Source of the DNA: Cloeon dipterum
Taxonomy: Eukaryota > Arthropoda > Insecta > Ephemeroptera > Baetidae
Length of the DNA stretch: 64,000 bases
Direction of reading: 5' to 3'
Assembly: GCF_949628265.1 (NCBI RefSeq)
Contig: NC_088787.1
Location: forward strand, 12,762,501-12,826,500
Below the pieces are notes generated by a model. The model did no database searches. It saw nothing but the letters and a program-made list of their open reading frames with translations, and was not told the DNA's origin. Of this stretch, positions 24,101 through 33,407 are shown in pieces. Position 1 is the stretch's first letter; the number at the start of each line of letters is the position of its first letter. The position numbers and the translations under genes were made by a program.

Positions 24101-27100
24101 AAATTAAATTTACCGAAAATAGTTTCTATATTTTAGTGAAACGGCTGTAGATAGCGTCTTAAATTGGAAGTTTGATAGCCTTAGGAAATTAGTTAAATTT
24201 CACAAAATGAACAGGCTGATTTCCAGTTACGGCACCTATGCGGCGGATGAACTAGAGTGCGTGGAGTTAAGTAGTCATTTAATTAAATAAGGACAACCCA
24301 CGTCAAATTTTAAGTTTGGTAATGGGATATAGTAAATTTAATTGTTCAGAGCCAATAAGTGCATTCAACAAACCAGCTCACGACAAACTAATAATATTTT
24401 TGTAAGAAAAATCAATTAGGGACAAATGTTATTTTCGTGCTGTATGTAATTGATTGAAACGATTGTAACGACTCCATAACATTTCCAGGCGAAACCAATC
24501 GCCGTGCGACCAGTGGGCTCGAACGAAAACCCAATCAAGTTGGTGCAGCATGGGCAAACATACCACTCGATGCAACCGCTGAATCAGGAGCAGCTGAAAC
24601 AGATCTCGAGCGTGTTGCAACAGAAGCAGATTGAGACTGCTCCCAACACCAAAATTGTCTACAGGGTTGTAATGCCAGGAGCAGCTGAAAAGGTTGTTTG
24701 GAGCTAATTGCCGCCAAGGTTGGAATTAATGTTGAAATGCAGGTCGCCACTGCTGATAAGCCACTGCCGAGGAAACGGGGTCGACCAAGCAAGGTGAAAA
24801 AGGCCTCTGACGATGAGGAATACAACGAACCAGACATAACCAAGGTAGAGCTCTTGAAGTTTTTTCTGTGTTTTTTCTCACTTTTGAAACTTAACTCATT
24901 TTAAAGTAAACTCGTAGATAATTTTTACTCGATATCTCAACTAAATCGCTCATGCACCTTTGTTTTGCAAACAACCAAAAAATTAATATCCCTGAGATTC
25001 TCTCATTCTTGTAGTATTCCCTTAGTGCACTGTTTGTGTTTCAAGCATGATTGCCAAGTTTGCAAAACTATACTAATTTTTTCCATCTCCAGCCGAATTA
25101 TGGCCCAGCGGCGGTGGGTGCGCATGTTACCGGCTGGCGCGGCTGACAAAATATTAAAAGTGAAGCTTTTTAGTGCTCAAACGGTCCAAAGGGTTCGATG
25201 CCAATTTTTCTCCTGTACTTTTGGACATTTTTACAAGCGGCTGGCCGTTTGGTGTGAGACTTCTAGATAGGCTGATAAATCAGCTTTACTTATTTTTAAT
25301 CAACTGTCTTCTGCTGCCTCTTTTTTCATTTCCTTTCACTTGATATTAATCTTCCCGTGGTTTTTGCGGGGTTGGCGGGAAATTTATCCTCCTTTTCAAG
25401 GAAAAATCACAAAGAAACAAAAAAAGTAGCATGTTCACAACAATCATTGCAATTCAAGGGAGAAAAGGAGGAAAGGAAAAAGCTGATTCCGCGGACGAGG
25501 TCAGGTCGGCTGTCGCGGCCGCCACGACACATGGTGAAAGACTACAAGCGGATCCACCACCTGGATTTCGCCGAGCCAGACCTGGACGACTCAGACGGTG
25601 GCTACTCTGACTACCAAATCAGCGACTCGGAGGTGGGCGCGCCGCAAATAATCGATCCGCAAATGAGCGAGAACAACTCTCCCAACACGCTGGCTGAGGT
25701 GCAAAGAGGTGATTGCGACAAGCGTTGAAAGCGTGTTTCCTCTAACTAATTTTGTTGTTTACAGCGCCTAAAAAGTACGACTCAAAGTTCCGGTGTCCAA
25801 CCTGCGATAAAATCTATTTGGGAACGAAAAGACTGACCCAGCACTTCCAGCAGTACCCTGACCACGGCAGCGTAGACTGCGTCCCAGTACAACTGCCCAG
25901 TGGTAATTCCACCTTAAATTAATACATTTTAGAGGTCTCAACCGCCATTTAAGATGGCGGCTGGCGGGACTGGCCTAGTTGAATTTTTGCCCGGCGGCTG
26001 GCTACTTGCGCGGCTGACTATATTTAAAACGTGAAGTTTGATAATGTTTAAAACGGCCCAAAGGACCGGAAGATATTTTTTTCTCCAGCACCTTTTTAAT
26101 TTTTGACCCTTTTTCATCGGGCTTGGTGCAGCTTATTGTTAGCCATATTCATGGCGGCTTCCCACGTGACCCAAAATTTGCGGCTGGCTGAGACCTGCAG
26201 TAAATTTTTATCTTTAAGCTGTATATCCTTTCATTAAAGTGAAATATACAAATTAAATTTGTTTAAGGAAACCACTTAATGGTATTTAGATTGTTCGTTC
26301 TTGATGGGGTTGCCTTACGTTGACAGTTACAACTTGTTCTTCTCTTGAAAACAAATACTTTTTGTAGTAATTAGCATGAAAACTAGATATCTGAAGGTTC
26401 AAATGATGTCTTCGTTTCAGCTAAAGAGACCATGAAAAAGAAGAAGCCGTCAAGACCTCTGAGGAAACCTCCACTGCAAGAGACCAAAAATAAAATCAGA
26501 AATGTAAGGATCTCTCTAATTTGACTCTTACGCAAGTGCTGAGAGCGCCTATTTTTCTCTTTTATCTAGATTCTGTCCAAATGCGAGCCGCACGAGGTGG
26601 CGGAAATCGCCGGCAGTGTCGTTGCCCAGTCAGTGGACTTGTGGCATTTGTTACTGCTGAAAGTGGCAGCCAAAGACAACTCAGGTACCAGGACAGAGGC
26701 TGTGCTGCGGGAGGTGGACCAGCTGTTAGAAAAAGCAAAACACGCTCTACAGAGTACGGTTCTGAACCACCACCAAACAGATCAATTTGCCGACGCCATA
26801 GAAATCAATGTATGTACACTCAATTGATTTTTAAAATCAAACAAGAAAATTTATGATTTTTTTTTAACATTTCTTATAACGCGTTTTGAATGTGGTGATT
26901 ATTGTGATAATGATGCGTTGACGTTCTTGTAAACGTGAAATAATATGTAAAATTTTCAATTGGAGGGGGACTGGAAAATACTACAAATGACATCTCCATT
27001 CACAGATTGATTAATTTTAATTTGTCAATTTATCATTCAAATTTACTTTTTTATTACTTAATTTCTGGCTTGGATATTTTGTTATTTTAAGACTCCTTTA

Positions 27101-27732
27101 AGTTTTAAAACATATAAGAGTTTGATTTAGTTTAATGTCATCATTGAAAAAATAAGCAAATATTTCGTGAATTTTGTAAGAATTTCCAATTGAAAATTTT
27201 GCAGGTTGCGAACAGTGCTGCTGCAACGGCGCTGAACATCGCGCCAGGCTCGCTGAAAGTGGACCGGCTGGAGGACGCACGGATCTGCTGGCAGCCGGAG
27301 ATAGTGGAGAAGGAGGCGACGCCGCCAGCACTGCCTCCACTGCCGGAGCAAGTGCCTACGGAGCTGAGCTCCCTGGTGGCCGCAACGGTGGGCAGCGACA
27401 CGGATATGCTAGTGGACAGCGTGCCATCATTTGAACTGACGGCCGACCTGAAACTGGATAAGCCGCTGGACGGGACGCTGTTGTCGGACACAATGGACGA
27501 GATTGTCACCGCTGGGCTCAACAGCCTAGTCGGGGGCAAGGAGGACATCGAGGGCTTTCCGCCTGCCACCGTCTTTGACGGCCAAACGCTGGACATGGCC
27601 ATCAAGGCTGGCTGGGACAGCCTGGCCGACCACCACGCGCTCGACCAGACCGCCTTGGATGGCGCGACGCCAGTCGTCGACTTTGACGACATTAGTGAGG
27701 AGTTCAACCGCAATACACAAGCGCAGTGTTAA
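21165..27732 (+). CDS. ZNF839-like nuclear zinc-finger protein
   Basis: Ten exons: 21165-21204, 21398-21606, 21885-22361, 24489-24692, 24743-24844, 25459-25708, 25765-25902, 26421-26503, 26570-26809 and 27205-27732, giving about 756 aa. Order: short N-terminus; Q/E- and proline-rich region (exon 3); conserved LKQISSVLQQKQIE..TKIVYRVVMP (exon 4); AT-hook-like basic patch PRKRGRPSK (exon 5); TRSGRLSRPPRHMVKDYKRI plus an acidic stretch (exon 6); and one C2H2-like finger CPTCDKIYLGTKRLTQHFQQYPDH (exon 7). A lysine-rich linker and a long helical/acidic C-terminus follow. The SGR-SRPP-KDYK block followed by one C-x2-C finger is what I recognise from vertebrate ZNF839. Its molecular role is poorly known; DNA or chromatin binding is inferred. 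Exon 1 is supported by phase only; MSSELMMEQQQQ at 21448 is the alternative start. The exon 4/5 junction is uncertain (see findings). Confidence 0.72.
22362..24488 (+). other. Large intron of the ZNF839-like gene
   Basis: A 2.1 kb AT-rich intron between exons 3 and 4, GT at 22362 and CAG before 24489. No nested gene is convincing. The 85 aa frame at 22799-23056 has no recognisable features. Confidence 0.6.
25080..25275. repeat. Intronic repeat of the GGCTGGCGCGGCTGAC family
   Basis: Lies in intron 5 of the ZNF839-like gene. Shares GGCTGG..GCGCGGCTGAC, ATATTTAAAA/ATATTAAAAG, GTGAAG.TTT, AAACGGYCCAAAGG and TTTTTCTCC..AC.TTTT with 25930-26215. Confidence 0.65.
25930..26215. repeat. Second intronic copy of the GGCTGGCGCGGCTGAC family
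   Basis: Lies in intron 7 of the same gene, in the same orientation as the 25080 copy, with an additional AAGATGGCGGCTGGCGG stretch at its left end. Confidence 0.65.
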
Positions 27733-27812
27733 TTAATCATTTATTTAAGATTCTTTTGGACTTTAGTCGAGCAACTGACTGCTCGCCAGCTCTAGTCAAC
27801 GCGCTTGAGCCA

Positions 27813-27818
27813 AATAAA
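27813..27818 (+). terminator. Poly(A) signal, ZNF839-like gene
   Basis: AATAAA about 80 bp after the stop codon, in the convergent interval with eEF1-delta. Confidence 0.6.
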
Positions 27819-28621
27819 TATTTTTTCAATTGTAAATGACATCATAGTTTTTATTTTACACAACATACTCAGTTTCTCTTGCTCCCTGAATCAGCATTCC
27901 TCCCCTTCCTTTAATACATATTACATAAATAATACATATTTTCTGTTAATTTGGTTGTTTTGAAATTCACCATGACTGATTCAGCTTAAAAAGGTGCTTC
28001 CATGTCAGTGCTATTTTGCTGACAAACCCTGGATTTTATATCTGACTCGGGCAAGTTGCAGGGAAGGGAAACCTGTTATTTTTTAAGTGTCTACGATGTC
28101 TGAACTTCAGAAAGTTATAGATGAAAATTCAGAGGTTCAGAGAGCTGGGAGTTTGAACTAGCTAGATACTGGATTCTTTTAAACTTTTGAAATTTCATGT
28201 TATAATCCAAGCCAAACAGATATGCATGTCTCAAGAGAACTTACTTTAGTTCTTATAAAGCTATGTCCGCCTTCTCTCTGGATCATTGTGAAATAAGCTT
28301 TACTTCTCGGTGCTGTTGGACCTTCACGTGTTTAATCTCTAATGGTAATCTTATTATTAGCAGATCTGCAAATAGCAACAATTTTTGTATGCCTCTGGTA
28401 TAAATCAAAACAGGTTTGAATTAGTTCAATCATACACCAGTATTTCTGTCACGTTTTTTATAGATTTTGGACACAGAGTGGACACAAACAGAAGTTTGGT
28501 GTTGCAACACTACGTTAAGAAAACAAATCGCAGCAATAAAGCAATGGCAGCTGGAAATGAGGGGATTCAATCAAACTTCGAGTTGGTCTTATGCATGAGT
28601 AAGCCGCCCCTGCAGTTTCAA
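27819..28621. other. Convergent intergenic interval
   Basis: Between the ends of the ZNF839-like gene (plus) and eEF1-delta (minus). No gene seen. It probably holds the eEF1-delta 3' UTR. Confidence 0.5.
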
Positions 28622-31416
28622 TTAGATCTTGTTGAAGGCTGCAATGTCTACACTTTGAACCTGGAAAAAGACAAGAGTATGAGTCGATTGTAATTCAAAC
28701 AAGGCGAAGTGGAAACTCACGTAGTCCTCATTCGATTCGATCTGCTCTGTGAGCAGATCAACGGACACCTTCTCGTCCTCGATCACGGCCGAGATCTGCA
28801 GCTTGTGGATACCGTAGGCGAGCGGCACCTTCTTGGACGCGCCCCACAGAAGACCGTCCATCTCGATGCTGCGCACGGCCTTCTCCAACTCAAGCATGTC
28901 GGTCTCGTCGTCCCAGGGCTTCACGTCCAAGATCACATTTGACTTGGCGATCAGAACTGGCTCTGGAGGAGAGAAAGCATATGAAATTAGCCTGACCCAA
29001 AAATTATTTAAAAGAATCTCAATTTATGTTTATTCTGAAGGTTAGAAAAATAAATAATGACAATGATTTTGCCTTCCTCTTCGATGGGTGGCTGCAGGTT
29101 GTCCAAAACAGAATTTGTTCAACAGGCAAAAATTAACTGTTAAGTTACTCATTAAATTACAAACGGTGGAAACCAAGAAAATTATCAAAAATTTAGTGGC
29201 TCTTAAGATAGATTTGAAAATTGTCATTTCTTCGGTGTTAAAGACAAGTAAGGAAAGGTGAAAGGCCTAATTTACCTCTTTAATTTTCTTTCCAACTCGT
29301 CACTAAGAGCTTCAGTTTAATTTAATTAATAGAAAACTGCAGATTTTTTTATTATTCTACAATGGCTAATATTTATTTTCAAACTTACTCTTGGACTTCT
29401 TGGCCGCGTACTCTGCAAGCCTCTGTTCCCTGACCTGCTTGGCCGACTCATCTTCCTCCTTGAAAGTTACAGACAAATAAATCAAGCCACTGCAATCATT
29501 GGAAGGAATATTTTTGTACATCAGAGGAACCGAAGAGGTCAACGTCGTCATCATCGTCTTTTGGCGCTGGCGTAGCCTTCTGTGGGGCGGCAGGCTTGGC
29601 TGGCGCTGCTGAGGTCTTTGGTGCAGAAACCACTGAGCTAGACTTCTTTTCCAGCTCGTTCAGCCTCTTCTCAAGGGCATCTTGCGACTTCTGCATTTTC
29701 TCCACCACTACAAAAGTCGATACATCCATTTTTTAGATTGTTTTATCATAAATATGGATTTTTTTCTCCAAGGGATTTCCAAAATAAGTTTTTTTCTATC
29801 ATTTTTTGAGATTCTACGAAATATCGTTGGATAAATTTGTAACAAAAGGGAGGAGTCCCAAAATTATGAAGAGGTTTTTTTCGTTTTCCGAATGTAGGAC
29901 AATAAGAAATAGAGAAATACAAACGTACACTTGCGGAGCCCCTCATTTTCTTTCTCCAAGCTGACGATTCTGTTGACCAGGTCAGTGCCGCCCTGGTTGA
30001 CGGCAAAGGTCGAAATACGATCCACCTACAAAACCAGGAATGAAGTCGCCGCAGCAAAAATTTCGGGAAGGGGGGAGCGAAAGAAAAGAAAGAGTCGGCA
30101 CTTGTAAATTTAAAAATAAGCAACAATTCCGTAAAAAGTAAAAAGCGCGTGCGAATTTCGCCCAATGAATATGAAAATGAAATAATGCAGAGCTGGAATG
30201 GAGGCCCGTGTCCTACTCACACATTCTAGGGAGGTTTTAATGTGTTGGCGCGCCCTGGCTACCTCGCTGGCGAGACTACTTTTTTCGTCTGCTTGGTTAT
30301 TAGCAGGAGGCGAAGGACCCTACACCGAAACAGATCAAGTATACAATTTGCAGTCAGAGTCGATCAGTTATCAGCTATCAATTCAAAACACAGACACACA
30401 CAAACGCAACTATGCAGCTGGGGGATGGGAAGATTAACGCAAGATTAGTGCTTAACTTAAAATTCCCATCTCCGGTGGATGAACGAAAGGAATAATTACG
30501 AAATAATCATGGCTACACACATCTAGTAGTCTAAAAATACATGCGAACTGGGAGACATGCAAATAATTACAGAAAAACAACTTGCTCGGCTAAAAATCAT
30601 TAAAATACAAATGAAAATCACACAGGTAGACAAAAAAGAATTAATATTAATGATGAGTAAAACGGACAAAAATCATAAAAAAAACTGTGACGGACGAAAC
30701 GTGCTGCAAAATAAAAATTATAAAGTCTGCAGCTGCCAATAACAAGCGGTCTCAGGTTGTGACCTTATCGGGCTCGGGGCTCTGCTTCTTGCCCTTCTTG
30801 TTGACCTCGTTCTTCTTCTCCTTGGTGCTGGCCTGTTGCGGCTGCGGCTTGGCCTTCTCGGGCTCGGCCGCGGCTACCGGCTGCTTGGCGGCCGGCTGCG
30901 GCTTGGGGGCTGGCGGCTGCGCGGCGACGGCCGCTGCCGCCGCCGGCTGCTGAGCCTTGGCTTCCTGGGCATTGTTAGTGGAATTGTTATTCCGTTTGCG
31001 GCGCTTCTTTTTCTTGTCCGCGGCAGCCGCAGAGGACTCTTCGCTGGCCTGGGGCGGCGGGGACTGCAGTTTGGTTTCGGGCATGTTAGTGCAGAAGGAA
31101 GGAGTTGTTAGCACCTCTGGCTGTGGAGGAGTCCCGCTGCTGGTCGAGCAGAAAAGCTTGCGCAAACAACCCAACAATCAATGGTCACACGCGAGACACA
31201 AGTGAGAGAGCAGAGAGAGAGGGGACGGACAGAGAGACAGTGAGAAAGAGACTGCTATTTGGTTGGTTCGTTTGTAATGAACGAACAGTCGGTCGCTCTC
31301 GCTCGGTCGGCGGGCCCGATTTATACCTTGGCGAGCCGCTCGAAGTGCTGCTTCTCGGCGTCCTCGTACTTGTACTTGTCGGCCCAGTTCCTCTCGTAAA
31401 TCAGTGGCGAGCTCAT
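28622..31416 (-). CDS. Translation elongation factor 1-delta (eEF1B-delta)
   Basis: Minus-strand exons in coding order: 31327-31416, optional cassette 30764-31120, 29929-30025, 29520-29707, 29389-29458, 28721-28962 and 28622-28660. Without the cassette the protein is 241 aa. The N-terminal [20 protein letters not shown] resembles the family's first exon. Exon 29929-30025 carries a leucine-zipper heptad ([18 protein letters not shown]). Next come the alanine/proline linker, the acidic [17 protein letters not shown], and the C-terminal guanine-exchange domain with [21 protein letters not shown] and the invariant ending [10 protein letters not shown]. The protein reloads eEF1A with GTP during translation as part of the eEF1B complex in the cytoplasm. 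The zipper-exon donor is placed at 29928 (GTACGT) because only that choice keeps frame into the next exon. Confidence 0.93.
30764..31120 (-). CDS. Candidate symmetric cassette exon of eEF1-delta
   Basis: 357 nt, open, entered in phase 0 after CCACAG and left in phase 0 at AAG|GTCACA. It would insert 119 residues between the N-terminal and leucine-zipper exons. The content is low-complexity: [15 protein letters not shown], a basic run KKKKRRKR that looks like a nuclear localisation signal, then an Ala/Pro/Gln/Lys-rich tail ending KKQSPEPDK. If the donor is not used, translation stops four residues later (VTT then stop at 30752), giving a short alternative C-terminus. The donor is weak, so both outcomes are open. 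Confidence 0.55.
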
Positions 31417-31986
31417 GCTAGTAGCGGATCTGCTGATTGTTACGCTAGAGTTACTAAAAAGTACACACACGGTCGCAGACGTTGTTGCAATACACGCAGC
31501 CTCACAAACAAACCGAACGCCTGCCAAAACTTGCCACACCGAGCTAACTCGAAGGGCAAATTCATCCAGCAGGCGGCCAATCAGTTGCGGATGCCGCGGT
31601 CGGCGGCGGGACGGCCGCGGACAGCCGAGTATCAGAGAAAACCGGCATCGAACCAACCTGAGTATGAGCCTGTGATGGATCGGTCGTACGAAAGAACGTG
31701 CTTGGGGCTTGGGCACCGCAGCGAGAACAAAATCAATGTGGCATGCTGCGTTGCCACATCCTACCAACCTGGGAACCTGCTAGTGCTGCTGTCGACACCA
31801 GTCTTTTTATTGGTCAACAGCTGGGCAACGCAGCACCATTTGTCCATTTGTTTGATCCCATTGGTCGACGAATTATAAACACAAACACAACTGTTCCGTC
31901 CTCGCGCCAAGTGACGAGAATCGGCGTGCAAACACAATTTATTAAGAATCATTCCGACTCGCTTATGTATTTTCTCCGATTTGACA
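31417..31986. promoter_or_regulatory. Divergent promoter of eEF1-delta and the CHRAC1-like gene
   Basis: 570 bp between divergent start codons, with a GC-rich core near 31590-31630. A CCAAT box lies at 31576 (GGCCAATCAG). Inverted CCAAT boxes occur at about 31809 (TTATTGGTCAAC) and 31858 (CCATTGGTCGAC). A bidirectional promoter is inferred from the layout. Confidence 0.55.
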
Positions 31987-32515
31987 ATGGCCGCGAACGC
32001 TAATTCGAAACAGGTTTACAAAGGAGGACTTCAGCTGCCTATCTCGAGGATAAGGACCATCATGAAGAGTTCCCCAGACGTGGAAAACATAGGACAAGAT
32101 TCTCTCTTTCTCATTGCTAAAGCAGCGGTATGTTAGCCCACCGTCGAATTATATAATTATAACACAAAATTAAATTTTGCAGGAGTTGTTTATTCAGACA
32201 TTGGCTCAACGAGCTTGTGAAGATTCAAAAGGACTTAAGGATATTGGCTATAACCACGTTGCTGAGGTTATTCAGACCGACGACGAATACGATTTCCTTA
32301 GAGGTATACACTACACAACCACAAATAGAAGCTGATGGATTTATCTTTATTTTTTGTCCTTGACAGAAATCCTGCCAAGAAAAGTTAAGGTGAAAGATAT
32401 TCCTGGTCTTGAGTACAAAACCGAGGGCGATGAGGAAGGAAGTGACGAAGAGGAGGAGCCTACTGAGGAAGGTGCAGAGGAGCAGGGTGTAAGCGAAGGA
32501 GAGGAGTCGTCTTAA
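31987..32515 (+). CDS. Histone-fold protein CHRAC1 / Chrac-16
   Basis: Three exons: 31987-32127, 32183-32303 and 32367-32515, giving 136 aa. The histone fold begins at GGLQLPISRIRTIMKSSPDV and continues IGQDSLFLIAKAAELFIQTL and ACEDSKGLKDIGYNHVAEVI. The LPISRIRTIMKSSPDV block is characteristic of CHRAC-15/16. The C-terminus is a strongly acidic tail (EGDEEGSDEEEEPTEEG). Family members pair with a second histone-fold subunit in the CHRAC chromatin-remodelling complex. AATAAA follows at 32567. Confidence 0.93.
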
Positions 32516-32566
32516 TTTTTAAAAATTAATTGCTATTTATTTCGTGCATGAAGGGTAATTAAAGTC

Positions 32567-32572
32567 AATAAA
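32567..32572 (+). terminator. Poly(A) signal, CHRAC1-like gene
   Basis: AATAAA about 50 bp after the stop codon. The convergent TMEM199-like stop is only 129 bp from the CHRAC1 stop. Confidence 0.65.
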
Positions 32573-32644
32573 AGATGTTGGGATCAACTTTAAAAACAGA
32601 TTATAATTGAAACGACATTACACCCCTAATACAAAAAAATCTAT

Positions 32645-33396
32645 CTAGTCTTGATGAGGCTTGCCATCTGGTTCTTTCTTATTGGGTCCAAGCTCCTCTG
32701 GAATGCCAAATTCTGAGAAGTGCAGATGGCGCAGCAGGAAGTAAATCTCGGCTACACCAATGACGACTGAGAAGAAGGTGCCCCAAAGGAGCCGAAAGCC
32801 CAGTTCAAGCTCGCCAAAGATGAGTTCAAGGCCAATGACGCCAAAAGCAAAGCCTGCGATGACCGACAACAGGAATTGGCCAACCCAAATCAGTTGCCGG
32901 TTGATCTGCTTCATCTGGAATGCTATGCTCTCCTCTGGCTCTTTCCGCCTTGTCGCATCAACGCTCTGAAGAAATGGAATATTAAAAATTACAGGACGGA
33001 AAAAACAAAAATAATATAAATAAATCAATATTATCACTAAATTATTATTGCTATGTAATAATAAAGACAACTCACCTTGGTCATTTGGCGGTATTCGCGG
33101 GCCTCCTGCTCCCTGCGAAGACGCTGACAACGCGCCTCCAGCTGTGGATTCCTCGGCTGCTGCTGTGGTTCAGGCAGCTCGATGGTGAAACCCAGCTTCT
33201 TGATGGACACGCCAGCTGCGTTGGCTCGCTTCTGCAGCCAGGGAAAGTCGTCTGCGCACAGCCTGTCCTCGCTTCCTGAAGTAAGTTGCTTTATCATCTC
33301 GGGCACAGGCTCGACGGCGGCGTCCGCCTGCTCCTTGATGAAAGCAAGCAGCGCTTCGCTCGGCTTCAGCAACAGGGTGTAATCAGTGGTAATCAT
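32645..33396 (-). CDS. TMEM199 / Vma12-like V-ATPase assembly factor
   Basis: Two exons, 33076-33396 and 32645-32965, of 107 and 106 codons plus stop, giving 213 aa. The cytosolic N-terminal half (LLLKPSEALLAFIKEQ) is followed by a charged helix (CQRLRREQEAREYRQMTK). Two membrane spans follow (LIWVGQFLLSVIAGFAFGVI and LLWGTFFSVVIGVAEIYFLL), then a short hydrophilic tail. This matches the Vma12/TMEM199 family of ER-Golgi membrane proteins that help assemble the V0 sector of the V-ATPase. The start codon lies 11 nt after the stop of BLOC1S5 on the same strand, with A at -3, so it may be the second cistron of a shared mRNA. Confidence 0.85.
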
Positions 33397-33407
33397 TTTC
33401 GTGTTTA

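Noticed and set aside
25180-25205. tRNA T-arm-like GGTTCGATGCC
   Set aside because: No cloverleaf partners or anticodon arm around it; it belongs to the intronic repeat.
29746-30165. 139-codon minus frame across eEF1-delta introns
   Set aside because: Only the zipper segment 29929-30025 is coding, and in another phase; the rest is intron.
31105-31878. 257-codon plus-strand frame over the eEF1-delta 5' end and divergent promoter
   Set aside because: Antisense to eEF1-delta exons and across promoter DNA; no domain and no splice support.
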